The notes below the pieces were generated by a model. The model ran no database searches and was not told the DNA's origin. It saw only the letters and a list, made by a program, of their open reading frames with translations. The position numbers and the translations under genes were made by a program. Shown here in pieces: positions 1 to 13,499 of a DNA stretch of 64,000 bases. Location of the stretch: assembly GCA_963580455.1 (NCBI GenBank), contig OY756964.1, forward strand, positions 1,860,001-1,924,000. The letters run 5' to 3'. Origin of the DNA: Euonymus europaeus (Eukaryota; Streptophyta; Magnoliopsida; Celastrales; Celastraceae). How positions within the stretch are numbered: the stretch's first letter is position 1; the number at the start of each line of letters is the position of its first letter.

Positions 1-115
1 TATATATACCACCTAGCCTGCCTAATTAATTTAAGTTACATATATATGTAGAAACTGAATGCAAACAAATTAATTAAGAAATTAATAATATATACGCATA
101 TATATATATATACAC

Positions 116-1184
116 CTTGCCTTCCCTTGCGAGTTTGCCCTTCTCTTCTGCAGCTATTATCCCAAAGATGTGCCTCATACCTTCCCGTCCATCTATGTCT
201 GCGGAAAACCCCAAAATCAGCATACTATGTACCAAGAGATAACGATAACGTACAATAATAGTTGAGAGATTATTCAAAGAAATTAAACGAATGGGATTAA
301 CCTCGTTACACCCCGATATATAGAAGTCCTTTGTCCCAAAGTATCAATGGATTTCTTAGGCACTGCAGCCTCCCGTACTAGTGCTCCTCCAGTAGCAGCG
401 GTAGTTGAGTCATTTTGCTGCTTATTATAAGCAATAGTACTGTTGTTGTTATCAGAACAAGAACTCTCCCCACCACCAGTACTACTCATGGAGAGGGACA
501 AAGTTTGTGCACCACCACCAGCGCTACAACTCTTTGTCTCAGCCGATGGCGCAGGTTGAGGTTGGTTCCTGAGCCAAGTCTTGATCATGGACAACCCAAT
601 ATTATTATTGCTGGCTTCTTCTATGCCTCCGTCATTGTTGTTAGTAATGTTTGTTGTTGTAGGAGGCAGCAGCTGATGATGGCAAGAAAAGTTGGATGAT
701 GAGAAGATGTAGTCTCTTTCTGTTGATCCTGCTCCTGCTCCTGCACTACTAGTAGTAGCGTCGGTGTGTTCGTGATGATGAGAGTGGCCGCCAAGGAAGT
801 TCTCGAGCTTTGGTTCTTGGTTTTGGTTTCCATTAATAATAACATTGTTGAACATACACAGCTCTGATGATGAACCCTTGATATTCCAATCTAAAAGGAC
901 AATATATTTATCGTCAATATTACAAAATTACTATTACTGGTTTTAATTGCAGAGATTAATCAAAGAGTAGTACAAAGGGATTCTGATTAACCTTGAGAAG
1001 GAGTGGCAGTGTTATTCATGTTGAAGGCTTCGAGTAAGCCAAAAGGGGGAGGAGGAACTCCAGTGGCGGAGGTCATGAGATCGAAACACTCCTCCGATAC
1101 TTGTTCCTCTTCTTCAGAGTGAAAGCCAAGCCCTGTGTTTTGAGGAGACAGGGAGAAGGCCAACCATTTATTCATGGAACCCAT
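116..1184 (-). CDS. BBM: BABY BOOM-like AP2/ERF transcription factor (5' part, runs off left edge)
   Basis: Nuclear DNA-binding regulator of the AINTEGUMENTA-like/PLETHORA clade, which promotes embryo and meristem identity (family knowledge). Three exons are visible: 992-1184, 302-890 and 116-198. Exon 1 starts [14 protein letters not shown], the euANT N-terminal motif. Exon 2 carries PKLENFLGG, the BBM-type motif [14 protein letters not shown] and [10 protein letters not shown], then [12 protein letters not shown], the start of the first AP2 repeat. Exon 3 continues [14 protein letters not shown] and [13 protein letters not shown]. The arginine codon is split as AG|A across intron 2. The exon 2 start at 890 was chosen because it gives the expected DWN after the exon 1 junction. 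The linker, the second AP2 repeat and the C-terminus lie beyond position 1; I could not place the next mini-exon in bases 1-115. The IKTWLRNQ motif favours BBM over other AIL members. Confidence 0.85.
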
Positions 1185-3752
1185 AGCCCTTAACTTTAAA
1201 ATATCACTGTCGGATTCCAGATTTCTAGCAAAAAGGGAGCAGGAGAGCTAGAGAGAGAACCGGTCTCTGATTGATTTGGGAGAGAGCTAGTAGAGACAGA
1301 TTCAGAGAGACGATCTCTAATTTATGCATGAACTAATACTATTTAAAAGAGAACGAAACCCATGGCTATTAGCGACTTTATGAGAAGGTAGAAACGAAGC
1401 AAGAAAGAAGAAACTTCAGAAAAATATCTCTTACCAAATCAAAATTTGAACACTTGTATCATCTCTGTCTCTCTTCTTAGACAAGGGTAGTTTCATATAT
1501 TAGTACGCAAAGATATCTTCATTAATTAAAAATTATCTCTCTCTCTCTCTCTTTCAACAATCTAATCCTAGGGTTACTTAATTAGGAGTAAAGGGGTTAA
1601 CAAAAATTAATAACCCAAATGGTGTTACGAGTGCTAGAAGTAACTTTAATTTTTGTCTGGTTTGTGGGTGTTGTGCTTATCTCCATCGATCATGCCTTTG
1701 AATGATATTGTTTAAGGTCCTAACACATTACATATATACACATGGGGATGGGGTGTCAATTTGTCATATGACAATAACCTAGCTAAGCCCTAGCACGTGG
1801 TTTCTTAGATTTAAAACATTTGCTCAATATCAACAAGTAATATTTTCCCCCTCTAGAGTAATTTAAAGACTGAAAAGAACAAGCTTAATTTGTTTAATTA
1901 TACAAAATAATCATCCATATTAATGTGGGTATATGCGTTTATATATATATACCCCTTTGGGATAGTGGTAGTAAATTCTAATGTAAAAATAAAGAGTACT
2001 GATGTTAAATGTTTTTATCATTAACAGGGCATTGTATGTCCAGAAAGAGCAAATGTTTGATGAAGTAGTTAGCTTTTGCTAGTGGGTGAAGATTGTTTGG
2101 TGGTGCACAACACCTGTAGATCGATCGAGTGTAGAGGTAGAAACAGAGGACATGCACATTGCAATATTGCATAATATGACATGGCACATCTGACAAAACT
2201 CAAAAGAACCCACACGCATGCACCATGCACCCTCTCCACACCCATTTATTCACTTCTCACTTTGACACCAGTCGTATCATTTGTCGGTCGTCGATCTCCA
2301 TAACATTATCGCATTATTCCATATCTACTCTTCTTATCTCAATATCCTAATCATCAAACTGCAGCTCCCCGGCCCCCGTTGCATACGGGAGTTTCATTCT
2401 CTCTTCTCTCTACATATAGTGCATGACTGACATAGATATATACTCACACTACTCAGTCACATAAATATATATAAAGGGGAGAATCCTGTGCATGTGCTTA
2501 GGGTAGACACGTAAATACATACAGGTTGGTTAAAATAATTAATATATGTAGAGAGAGAGGAAGAGATTAATTGCACCCTTATTTGAGGACATCAATCCTT
2601 GTCTTCTGGGTCTTTGATGCTAGTTAGGTACGTACCTGGGTTATTTCATTCGTAAGTTAATTTAGTATCTAATTTACGCTTTATTTATTTTCATTTATCT
2701 TCATCGTTAACTTAAAAACTTCTTGTATATATAAATGCAAAATATTTTGAAAACAAAAAAAAAACTAGTTTTATAAATTTTAATTATATATATTATATAC
2801 TGTTCGTGTGTGTACAAATAAAGAGACTTGAATATAAAAAGAAAAGCGTAATTATTTAAGGGGGAGGTTGGCAAGAGTTGCAGAGAAAGAAAGAAGAGAG
2901 CGATTATTGATGATGATCTCGAATGTATCAAAGCGCAGCTGTAAGTTTGACCGTCGACCAAAAAGGGTATCTAAGGACAATACAACACATGGCACTCACA
3001 AACCCTAGTTTTTCCATTATTGTATTGTATACTAAAAACTAAAAAGCCTGTATAAAATAAAAATAAAACGAACGCTCTATCTTTCTCTCTCTCGGACTTG
3101 GTAATCTAAATCACATAATCATGCCCAACTCTTCGCCCTCTTCTTAGACTGAGAGAGAGAGAGAGGGAGGATGTGACTTTTGACCTAGGAACCATCTTTG
3201 ATTAGGGTTGAACGAAATTACTCTCTTACCCTGGTTATCTATCTATACACCTATACACGTGATCGGTATGCTTGATTAATATACTCCATCGCCATGTGAT
3301 GTGGCTGTCAAAGTTAAATACAGGCTTTCAAAAGCTTTAATTTCATTTACTATAGTCAAATCTCTACGAATACATATCTTGACAGTCGTACACATATACG
3401 TATATAACCCTCCATTTGGACTGTAGACACGTTGGATCATCGAAAAGGCCAGGGTTTATATATTATATATTGCGTCTTATATATCTATATTTTGCATTCA
3501 AAGTCAGAATCGCTATCTATATCTATAGATTTTTTAGTAAGGTATATATATTCGTGTGTGTGTATGTGCATACAGAGTGAGAATACTCGAAAGAACGCCA
3601 AGTGTTTATAGTATGATCTTGCCACCTCAAAATAGAATGACACTCACGTTTTTCTCCCAGTGATACATGTAATGAACAAAATTAGTTCAGGACCAATTCT
3701 CTGACACGTATACCTAGTCAGTGTTTGACTAGTAAAGGTCCAGTCAACCTCA
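1185..3752. other. Upstream region of the BBM-like gene, no gene seen
   Basis: Non-coding by eye: AT-rich with many short open frames lacking family similarity. CT-rich runs near 1537-1553, 3081-3092 and 3151-3165 (as GA) are typical of plant 5' leaders and promoters. The region just upstream of 1184 probably contains the leader and promoter of the minus-strand BBM-like gene; I could not fix a transcription start. Confidence 0.5.
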
Positions 3753-3760
3753 ATAATATA

Positions 3761-4326
3761 CAGTGGCGGAGGCAGAAAATTTTAGTGGGGGGGGACAAAA
3801 ATTAAGAAAACAAGATATCTTCATAACTTCATTTTTTTGTAATAATAAATGCTTAACCTTGTGTATAGGGGGTAAATAGTTTGGTGGGGGTTCGGGGGCA
3901 ATGCCCCCGATTTTTTTTTTAGTGATATTTACAGAAAAATTATCTAATTTCTAGGCCAAAAAATTATCATCTATATAAATATAAGTCATGTATAAGTAAC
4001 AAGTATACAACTTAAGAAACAACTACAACACATGAAACAACTCCAAAAAATACTACCAACATCGGGAAATTGCTAGTCATCTTTAATGTATAAGCCTGGA
4101 ACAAGAATACAAGTTCGGAGAATAGAGATCGAGAAATCAAGTTCATATTTGATGTTTTGGTACAAAAGACAAAAGTAACATACTAACAAAACAATTAATT
4201 AATTACTGAATAAGTATTTAAAAAAACTTAAGGGGGCAAAAATATAATTGAAGTATATTATTACATTAAATTTTTTTTTTTGAGGGGGCAATTGTCCCCT
4301 AAAACACCCATGTGGCTCCGCCACTG
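3761..4326. mobile_element. Non-autonomous hAT-type MITE, 566 bp
   Basis: The ends are inverted: CAGTGGCGGAGGCAG on the left and the reverse complement of CAGTGGCGGAGCCAC on the right. An exact 8-bp direct repeat, ATAATATA, flanks the element (3753-3760 and 4327-4334), the target-site size of hAT elements. The interior has G-runs near the ends but no transposase frame, so movement would need enzyme from elsewhere. Confidence 0.88.
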
Positions 4327-4339
4327 ATAATATATCTCC

Positions 4340-5067
4340 TCCTCAGCTCAGGCTCTTGTTGTTGAGCTGGTGGTCGCCATGTTCATGAGCTCAGGAGCTC
4401 GCCATTGCAGGTTCTACTAGAGATAGGAGAAAGTAAAAATGAAGTAATTACAAGGCTCGCCTAATCGTGAGATCGCCAACGCCAGAGTACGTCTCTTCAT
4501 TTAATAGGTCGTTTGACACGTCTGTCAGACTGCAGATACACCCTTTATTGCGTTGTATCCTTCACTTAATGTTTTAGTATCACCTTTTGCCCTAAACCGC
4601 CACTCTAGTTGACCTGATAATAAGTAACTGTCACTTCAGTACAGACCTGTCTTTTCAGTTTCAGTTTGTCTTTTCGACGTCAAAGTACCTAACAACCCTT
4701 ACTAAAAATAGTAAGAGAGAATGCTATAAATATAACCCCACCTCCACTGGAGGGAGGGGGAGACATTTTTCTGGAGAACGAAAACACACGCCAAACTGAC
4801 GTTTCAGCCAGCCAAAACTTCCAAACACCATCCCTCTTTTCCCCGTCTCCACCACGGTTATTGTCCGTTCTCCTCCTTGGAACTGACTTGATCGTTGGAG
4901 CCCCAACGACCGGGGCTCCACACTCCGGTCTTTGGGATCTCACGGTTTATTGTTTGAAGTGTGTGCAGGGTTAGAAGATCCTCAGATATTTGAAGAAAGT
5001 TGTCAGGGTCCACTTGAAAGCTGAGCTGGTAAAATTCATCTATTGTAGATTTCGGGCTCTACAATAC
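4340..5067 (+). mobile_element. Probable LTR-retrotransposon LTR fragment
   Basis: A TATA-like CTATAAATATAACC at about 4723 is followed by a C-rich leader and a segment at about 4886-4925 (GATCGTTGGAGCCCCAACG) resembling the R/U5 part of plant Gypsy-type LTRs. No coding region, primer-binding site or convincing target duplication was found. The boundaries are guesses, and the open frames on both strands here do not resemble a known protein. Confidence 0.35.
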
Positions 5068-6071
5068 ATATGCATCGATCAGCAGTCACCCTTTATGCAA
5101 CGTAGATATATATATATATATATATGTACATGTGTGTGTGTGGCAGCGATCATTGATTAACTCTGAGTCTAGGCATGGGTCAGGCCATATAATCACATAG
5201 TAAATATAATAATCAATAACTAAGGGGGAAAAAATAATTAATGCATCACTTTCAGAGGCGTGATTCTGAATTTTTATTGCATTACTTGGTTTTAGTTTTT
5301 ATATATTTTGGTATGCAAATATATACATTATAAGCAAGCACGGGGTTGAAAGCGTATCGTTGCTTTCGAATTTAGCAAGGCAGTGCTTTATTTTTAGATG
5401 AGTTTTCAACAAGGAAATGAGGGTTAAAATATTATGGATTACACAGGCCAAATAATTATTTTGTATGTAAAACATATATATAAATATATACTCTGAAAAA
5501 TATATAAAAGATTGGCATGGCCATGGGCCCAGAAATATGGGTGCAGTATTGAAAGTTCATAAGCAGGAGGAGAATTGAAGGACATGCGGGCCATTCAATA
5601 TACCATGCTCTAATTAGACGTACATATATACATGATATAATTATATACAGTAACATGCAGATGCGCAGCCCCCCACCCTTCCTTCTGTTGATGATTTGAT
5701 TTCGTAGGACGCACTCGGAAAATTGTAAAATTTGAAGGTTTGAGAGTCATTTTTCAATATTATAATAACAAGTTTTAATTAGTTGCGTATAAGACAAAAA
5801 TTAAATAACAAAAAACAGGAGAAGTGAAGAGTAGTATTTAATATTTATTTATACACATCTATTTATTAATTTGTATGATTTGTTTGTACATACATATAGG
5901 AAGGCAGTGGGGAACAGGGAATTGCATTGGAGAAATCAGCGGAGGAGCTTTACGCACCCGTGCGGTGCCATCTCGGAAACCAAAACCCTAGCTCTTTCTC
6001 TTCATATATATATAGTTATTATATATATAGTCACAAAATGCATCAACATCTGACATCTCTGCTTCTTTTTG

Positions 6072-6107
<36 letters not shown>

Positions 6108-8502
6108 CTCAAAAAAGTAGAAGAACAGATTTCCAAGAACACAGTAACTTTATTGAAAGAAGGAAAAAAATGCCTTATATGAAAGTATATTCATAAAAAA
6201 TATGAATGCATGTACAAAGCGGATGCCAAGCAATGCAATATTTATGAGCCTTACAAAAAAAAAGCAATATATAATTATATATAAGAGTCTTAATTCCTAA
6301 AGTCAAGTCAAACAAGAGAGAGAGAATGGATTGGGTCTCATTTGTCGAAATACATACATACATACATATATATATATATATACACGAACGTATGCCCGTA
6401 GGAGTATTATTAGCTGATAAATTAATGGGCTGAAGGTCATGCCTGTCTGTGAGTGTCCTCTCGCATCCCAAATAGAATCTCTTTCATAAGCCAACAAACC
6501 CTCTACAATAGTGGTATTTTGCTGACCAATAAATTATATGAAAATATGTATTTTTATAATATTTTGTTGGGTCACTAAATTATATGAAAATATATATTTT
6601 GTCGATGTGATTTTGTTGGAAGATGTGTTTTACTGATATGATTGTATTAAAATATGTGTTTCAGTGATGTGGAAGATTATGTAGCTTCACTTTTTGTAAA
6701 AGATGTGAGACTCAGCATTGATTTTGGTGTATTTTTGTTAGTGTTGACCCAAAATGTTGTTATATTGCAGGTGCGTCAGAGATTAAAGTATATCAACTAT
6801 ATAATGTTCAAATTACACCAATTATTATCTAATTAATATTAAATGAAAGTACAAATTACCTTTGCACCTTTGTAATTCTGGGTTTCCCAACTCCACTGAA
6901 GTATGCTTTGTTGAGATTAAAAGAAACAAAATAGAATATGACATCAAGTATGAATTTACACAACGATAGTTAGTATTAATATTTGATAGTAATAGTTCAA
7001 AAACAAAGGAATCCTGTCAGATGACATACTGAGAATACAAAGTGATACTGAATTCACAGAAAGTGCTAAAAAACTGAGTCTCGTCTCTGTTTGTGCTTTG
7101 ATGTCTTGTGTTCTTTGCTTGTTGAGTTTTTTGTTGATTGTTGATTCCTCCCTTTTCCTGTCTGACCACCTCTCTTAAAGTCTTCTTTTCGTCTGCTCGT
7201 AGTTACTTAACCTACTTTGCTGCCATGCATTTACCTTCTATCTCTTTGGGCACAAACTGAACTACCAAACCGTGATTGACCATCACCTTGGCAGTAACCG
7301 TTAATTCCACACCTTCATGCCACAGTGACCCATATATTGTTTATTGGATCCACCTTTTTAGGACCATTTATCACACACACTTCTTGTTGGACTTTAACAC
7401 ATATCATTTGGGCTGGTCTTTGTTCAGCATATTACATCATCTATCTGGGCCTTCATCAATTAATCATCATGGGTTTCTTTCACTTTGGGCCTTGCATGGG
7501 TATGGTGCTAACAATTAGAAATGGAATGGAGGAATGAAATATTAGATGTTTGAATAATGGTTTTGTATTGGGAGATGTGTTTTTTGATGTGCATATATTG
7601 ATAAATGTGTTTTGCTAATGTAATTGTATTGAGAAATATATTATGCGAATTTGATTATATTGAGAAAGATGTTTTTGTGTAATAGAAGTGGAATCCAAAA
7701 TATATTTTTGCAGGGCCAACAAACATGCACCATTGTGGGTGCTCAATTCTCTTCTCTCCTCTCTTTCTTTATCAGACTTCTCATATATATGCATATCTAT
7801 ACTACCTATAATCTTGGTGGGATTGAGGCCTCCGCAGAGCAAGTCCAAGCTTCTTCCCTGTAATAACACGTCCGGGCTTCTTCCCCGTAAACGCGCAACT
7901 CTGGTTCTCTTCGTCGAGCAACAACGACGTCGTTCTCGACCGGACCTTGCCACCTGAAATGACGTTGTTTGCCACACACGTGAACCCATCCTTCTCACAC
8001 GACCGATTCACTGCTGCACTGACTTACCACCTCATAGACGATGTCTTCCCTCCTAAATAGGGGAGCTGTGTAGTTCGGTAAATGTAACCATATTTTCACT
8101 ATCTACACCATTAACAAGGTTATATTAGATAAACCACTATTAATATGGATAATCCACCCTCCTCTCTCATTTTGTGACCCAAATTAAGCAACTGTTTTCT
8201 TCAAACAAGGCCTCACTCATAGCTGACGACCCATCTATGGTTCTCCAGCCCACATTGGGACAAAGCCTTATGAATAATATTGTTCTACAGTTACTGACAA
8301 TATATATATATATATAAACATTAAAAAATTATGCATAATTGCGCTTCTACATTGTAGCTTTATTTACAGATCATAAGTAAGGTCGGTCCTTTTTCTTCAT
8401 TTTCCTTTCCAGGACTAATCGACTAATTGTGTTGTGTAAAGCTCACCTTTCACTAGCTTCGAACAGCAGAGAGGAAGATTGAGGAGAGAGCTAGCATAAA
8501 TT
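5068..8502. other. Gene-poor spacer with simple repeats
   Basis: No supported gene. TA-rich microsatellites lie near 5107-5125, 6366-6382 and 8300-8317. A short motif of the form ATTATATGAAAATATRTATTTT occurs twice at about 6530-6600, and related TTGTATTRRRARATGTGTTTT phrases recur at about 6640-6660 and 7564-7680, suggesting an old dispersed repeat. The 7.8-8.0 kb segment is more GC-rich with open frames on both strands, but I recognise no protein. Confidence 0.45.
6076..6104. repeat. (CT)n microsatellite
   Basis: Uninterrupted CT dinucleotide run of about 14 units. Confidence 0.9.
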
Positions 8503-11500
8503 TCATGCGTTGATGATGATATCAGTATCTGCCACTTTGGACGTCTTTGAATGCTTCTTCACCACATTCTCATCAACTCCCAACCATTTCTAGATAAGTT
8601 GAAACACAGACTGGTTGCTCAACAATCCCCTGTGACTAGCATCAACTCCTACTATTTCAGTTGCAGCAAACCCATCAGCCTGCAACAACAGAAACCACGA
8701 TACACATCACTTAAACTCAAGTATCACGTCCCCTACATGTATAGGGCTCAAAAGATAATCATTTTCTCTGTGTGCTCGCTCATATATTCCCTAAGCCTCA
8801 TGACCTGTGTACGAAGAATTCCCTTGATCGATATTTCGGCCATGCAACAAATCAAAACCAGCTACTATAAACATTTTGAAGTAGACCACCTAATCCTAAT
8901 CTATAAGCCCCAAGATTATTTGACCAAAAAAGTTTCTTACTAAAAACAAAATGGAATGGAAGGACAGAACAAAAGCACCTTGACAGATTCTGCAGGAACA
9001 GTTCCATCTCCATCCACATAAGAATACTGAGGCTGCAGCAAACAAAACAGTTGAAAATGCTCAAACCATGTAGAAACATAAAACTTTACGTCATTAAAAG
9101 AGAAGTTTTTTCCTGCATCAAAGGTATATGAATTCAAGTAACATACAATGACATTTACTAGCAGCATCGACAAAATATATTTTATAGCTTCACTTAAGCC
9201 ACCACCACATCAAAGAAATTTTCAAAAGAATCGGCTCATTTACCAATGTGTAGCATATTTTGGACAAGTCCTCAATTGGAGATGTCTCTGTACCATAGCT
9301 GCACAGTGACATACATCATTATGTCAACATCACAAAAACATTAATTATTATGTTCCTGACCTCAAGAAATATGGTCATCAAGTCGAGCCAAATGCTATCA
9401 TGAGTCATGACAAATTAAAGTAGCTCCTCATGTTGCCTAATGTTAACGGCTACAACAATGTCCACTAAACTTGGCAAGTCCGGTAAAATTAGGAGCCTGA
9501 CCCAATGCACAAGGCTCACGCCTGTGAGGCATTACCATGTATTATGTAGAGGTTGGAACCCATGAATGTTTGTTTACCTAGGTTCATTCCAAATGCATTG
9601 TCAACCTCCACATTTCTTATACATACATGGAAAATGCAGGCAATGCCTTCAAACTCACAGATCAGCTGACTTCACAAATTAATTTTGCCACATACCGAAT
9701 ATCAAAAGAAGTGTCAAATGATGTTCCATAGATGTTGTAGAAGCAGATCCCAGGAGGCAATTGGGCAGAATTGAGAAGCTGACAAGTACTGGAAGCCCAA
9801 TTGAGGATAGAGAGGTTGAATGATAAAGCTACAGTGTTTCCATCATAAGTTAGCTGTGAACAATGCGAAATGATATTGGTCGAGTCTGTAGATTCAAAGA
9901 AATAAGAGATTGATTTGCAGTACAAGAACCACAAGAAATAACCTAAAATTGCAAGGCTGAAAGTAATCAGGGGTATTAGACATAATAGAGCAAATACGTA
10001 TGCTACAATTCAGCACAACTTCCAATTTTCAGATGCAGTTTAACACCATTATGAAATCTTCAAAGGAATCAAGAGAGATTAAAAGCATGCTATACCTCAT
10101 TGTGCCTCAATGCTTCTTCGAAGATAGTGGTGCTTTCAAATGAGCCATAAGACTCCAGTTTGACAGATGTCTCTTCATCATTTGATAGCTTTCGCCAGAC
10201 TTGAATTTGTGGTTGCTTTTCCCACTTAAATTTTGGATTCGGCAGCATCTCGTAAATTGATGGGCACTCAACCAACTATGCAAAAAATATATGGGATACA
10301 TATTTGTCACTTCAAATACCCAAGCAAACACTGAAACACTTTGTAGTATTATTGATAGCTACCCACCACTATTATCTTTTTCTAATACAGGAACAGAATC
10401 ACTACATGCTATATAAGTACACATTTGCTTTGCTTTTTGAACACCACCTTACTTCACAGAGAACACAATCAGTTATAACATAGCGGGAAAAAAGTTAAAA
10501 TGATTAAAATGATAAATTACCAATTGGTGCATTGTCCACCTAGATACAAAAAAGTAGCTTTTAAAGCCTTCAACAAACTGCAATCCAGTCAAGAGAGAAT
10601 TATTTATGCATCCCGGTGCACATGTCAAGCATACTTTAGAATGATATTTAAACATACTTTAATGATATTAAAAGAGAACAGAAGAACGAAAAAAAAAAGA
10701 ACTAGAAACCAAAGCATTCCAAATTACATAAACAAAGTTCAATTAAGAACACGAAAATTGTATCAGACTGAAGTTCTTAGGCAAGTAATTTTATGTATGT
10801 TTTAGAAATGTTCTTGAGGCTAAGAATGTACAATTTAGAGAAATTACCTTGAAAAGGGCAAGCGATGCAGATCCACTTGCTTACAAACTTGGAAAATACC
10901 TGGAAATGAGCAATCACAATCACCCATATTAACTCAATTATGGCACATGAAAAAATTCAAAGTTCTCACAATGCATTATCTATATTCTGTCAAAAATAAA
11001 GATTTTCAAGAATGGATAAAAACATGTGCACATCATAATAAAGAGTCATGAAACAAGAAATGAGCAATCCACCCATTGAGTGTGAAATTATATTGACTTT
11101 TCTATGACCAGAGGCATTGTATGCAGTTTCCAACTTTTCTTTAAGACCTTCCATCAACTTGTCAATCCTGCAAACGATACAACATTTACACTGGTGAGGA
11201 AAAAAATTGACGATTAAGAAAGAGTTGTCAAGATATTAGTGCTATGCTTTGAGAAAACTTGGTCGTACATAGTATCATGTGGGAATTGTACAGAACAAAA
11301 AAGAAGAAGAAGAAGACTAACAAGAACACTATACCTATTGCTCTGGCGAAAATCATAACCATATCCAAACAATGTAGTTCCCTTCTTGTACCCACATTTA
11401 ACTAGCATGTCAATCATGTCATGGAAGTGATAGACATCCGTCAAATGTATAAGTTTTACAAGCTGGAATATCAAAAAAAATGTACCACCATCAAAAAAGA

Positions 11501-12354
11501 TAGATGATATTTTTTATTTTTCTGGCAGATAATGATAAAGAGATGGAAACTTTAAGGTGAACCAATGATATCAGATGTTATGAAGCTCAAGTGAAATACG
11601 TATCCCAGACAAAAATATTCTTTTGCACGTGAATGAAAAAATCGTAGAAATTACATTCTAAGAAGCAGAGGAGAGCAAAAACCAAGTGGTGAAAAAGTGA
11701 TATTACTAATCGTTTCAATTATTGTGGGGTAAAACTTTCAGCCTCACCAACAATGGATCCAAAACATCGATGGCGTATAGCCCATAATCATCATCGAGTA
11801 CCACAATTTCAGTTTCATCATCCAGTGGTTCTGTATAACTTGAAGACATCAATGTGAGCTTCTAAGAAACCAATTAAACAAACAGAATCTCCAAATACTC
11901 ACCATCATCAGAGCCTTTATCTCAAAGAGAATCTCCAAAACACAGATATCTCCGTTGAAACTTCTATTCAATTCTACAGATACATGTACCCAAGCACAAA
12001 TATAAATGGATATATAAGACGTGTTTGAGAATGAGTACTTAAGTAACCAATAACCATGAAAGAACACAAGAGTCACACTATCATACACAGATGTGTATGT
12101 GTGATGGTGGTGGCTGTGACTTTGTGAGAGCAAAGAGACAGAGAGGAACCTGTTTTGGGATTATAGAGAGACCATACCCGCTTCTTGAACTCCAACTCGG
12201 CTAGGAAGAGTTGGACCCATAACCGGGTCTGAAACCCGTTCTTCTTCCCCTTTGAATGAAGAATTGAGCCCCCGATTCCTGATACCAGTAGGATCGGGTC
12301 GAGATCCTTCTTCTAGGTCTTTGGGTTGTCGAAACACGGGCACCTTCCGAACAT
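8503..12354 (-). pseudogene. LCAT3: LCAT3-type phospholipase A1 gene with two in-frame stops (putative pseudogene)
   Basis: Family role: a lecithin:cholesterol acyltransferase-like enzyme that cleaves the sn-1 acyl chain of phospholipids. Eleven exons can be joined in frame: 12150-12354, 11748-11830, 11335-11462, 11032-11167, 10848-10899, 10521-10621 (or to 10633), 10096-10275, 9696-9853, 9244-9298, 8979-9032, 8503-8679. Diagnostic motifs are DPILLVSGIGGSILHS, YHFHDMIDMLVKCGYKKG, GYGYDFRQSNR, nucleophile ISHSMGG (Ser at codon 169), APGCIN, FFVSRWTMHQL, VECPSIYEM, YVDGDGTVPAES (Asp) and SHRGLL (His). Three lesions break it. TAG at 12313-12315 is codon 14, 13 codons after a well-placed ATG. TAG at 8590-8592 falls inside the C-terminal LI-x-KWLG motif. 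The dinucleotide before exon 6 (10622-10623) reads AT, not AG. An AG 12 bp upstream could rescue splicing with four extra residues. Otherwise the frame is intact, so inactivation would be recent or the stops could be consensus errors. Confidence 0.72.
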
Positions 12355-12879
12355 TATTGAATTCTACTTGACTTGACTCGAACTCACTGGAATAAGATTA
12401 TGTGGGTATAAGATTTTTAAAGGTGTGGGAGTCTGGCACGGTTGCTCGGAGAAGGAAAGCAGAATGGACCCTTCTTTCATTTTAACCCTTCAACTTTCAC
12501 TTACTTTGCATAAACGGCCAATTTGGGAAGGACAAATTTGTAAGAAGACAAAGTCAATAAATGAAAATGTTACAAATCAAATCAATATGGATAGGACTAC
12601 TCGTGACTTTCATGCATTTTACGACAAATCAAATGCCACGTCGATATCGTTTTATATTTTACGTGGAAAATTCATTGTTTTGCAACTGACAGCTCTATCA
12701 ATCCATTTGTGGAGAGTTTTTGTCCGTAGGGACCTTTTATTCTATTCACTACACTAAACAGTTGAGGTTCTTCATAACAACTTCTTTAGTTGATCAAAGG
12801 TAAAGACATTGTTGAATCATACATGATACACCCTGATATTACCAAAATGTTTCTAGCAATGAGGTTATAACATGTGTCA

Positions 12880-13433
12880 CTACATAGCCTTTGCTGGACC
12901 AGTCCATGGAGGCAACCTTTAGGCTGAGGAGGGCATCTCGATAAGAGTCATGTAGCATTTGGCTTGACTCCTCGGTAAACCGAGGGGGAGCATGATGCTA
13001 CATGGTTACCTGCATTAATGATGAGACTAACCTTGAAGATAATTATTATTCCTATTGAGAGAAAAGTTCTACTGAAGCTCAAATTCCAGTGATCAAAAGA
13101 TCAACGGTGTAAATGGCGGGAAGGAAGAGTCTTATTCCTACTCAATTTCAGACTCTCCTACTCTTATATAAGACTCTCAAAGTCAAGTATGAAACTCTCG
13201 AATCACAATCTACACTTTTGCTTATAGAGAGCTCTGGTCCACCAACCTCTCCTAACTTCTGAGTACAAACTGATTTGAGTATCGGAGCGCCAACACTAGA
13301 TGACAACCTCTAATGCGCCCTTTAGCTCATGTTTACATACTGCGTAGAAAGAATCTTCACTCTCGATTTTCGTGCAGGGCAGCAAGTCTAACAGACTGAT
13401 CGTTTTCTTGAAACTGACATCTTTTTTACATCA
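12880..13433 (+). mobile_element. LTR-retrotransposon 3' remnant with LTR at about 12993-13433
   Basis: A purine-rich tract (CGAGGGGGAGCA, ending at 12992) sits directly before TGATGCTACATGG, as a polypurine tract precedes a 3' LTR. The inferred LTR begins TGATG and ends CATCA at 13433. It contains a TATA-like CTTATATAAGACTC at about 13154 and a GTATCGGAGCGCCAACAC segment common in Gypsy LTRs. No internal coding sequence or 5' LTR is present, so this is a truncated copy. A hairpin (CCTCGGTAAACCGAGG) lies at 12970-12985. Confidence 0.6.
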
Positions 13434-13499
13434 TTACAACTAATTACATTCATTTACCCAATAAAACGATCAGAGTAGCATCTTTCAATTAATCAATAA

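Noticed and set aside
283..855. Reading the open frame from the internal ATG at 855 as the start of a separate protein.
   Set aside because: It is exon 2 of the BBM-like gene; splicing from exon 1 at 992 gives the expected family N-terminus.
4689..4943. Arg/Ser-rich open frames on both strands as a small gene.
   Set aside because: They overlap a TATA-bearing LTR-like segment and resemble no protein family.
12161..12343. Sixty-codon minus-strand frame beginning MPVFRQPKDL as the LCAT3 start.
   Set aside because: It is out of frame with the conserved DPILLVSGIGG segment on the same bases, so it cannot rescue the codon-14 stop.
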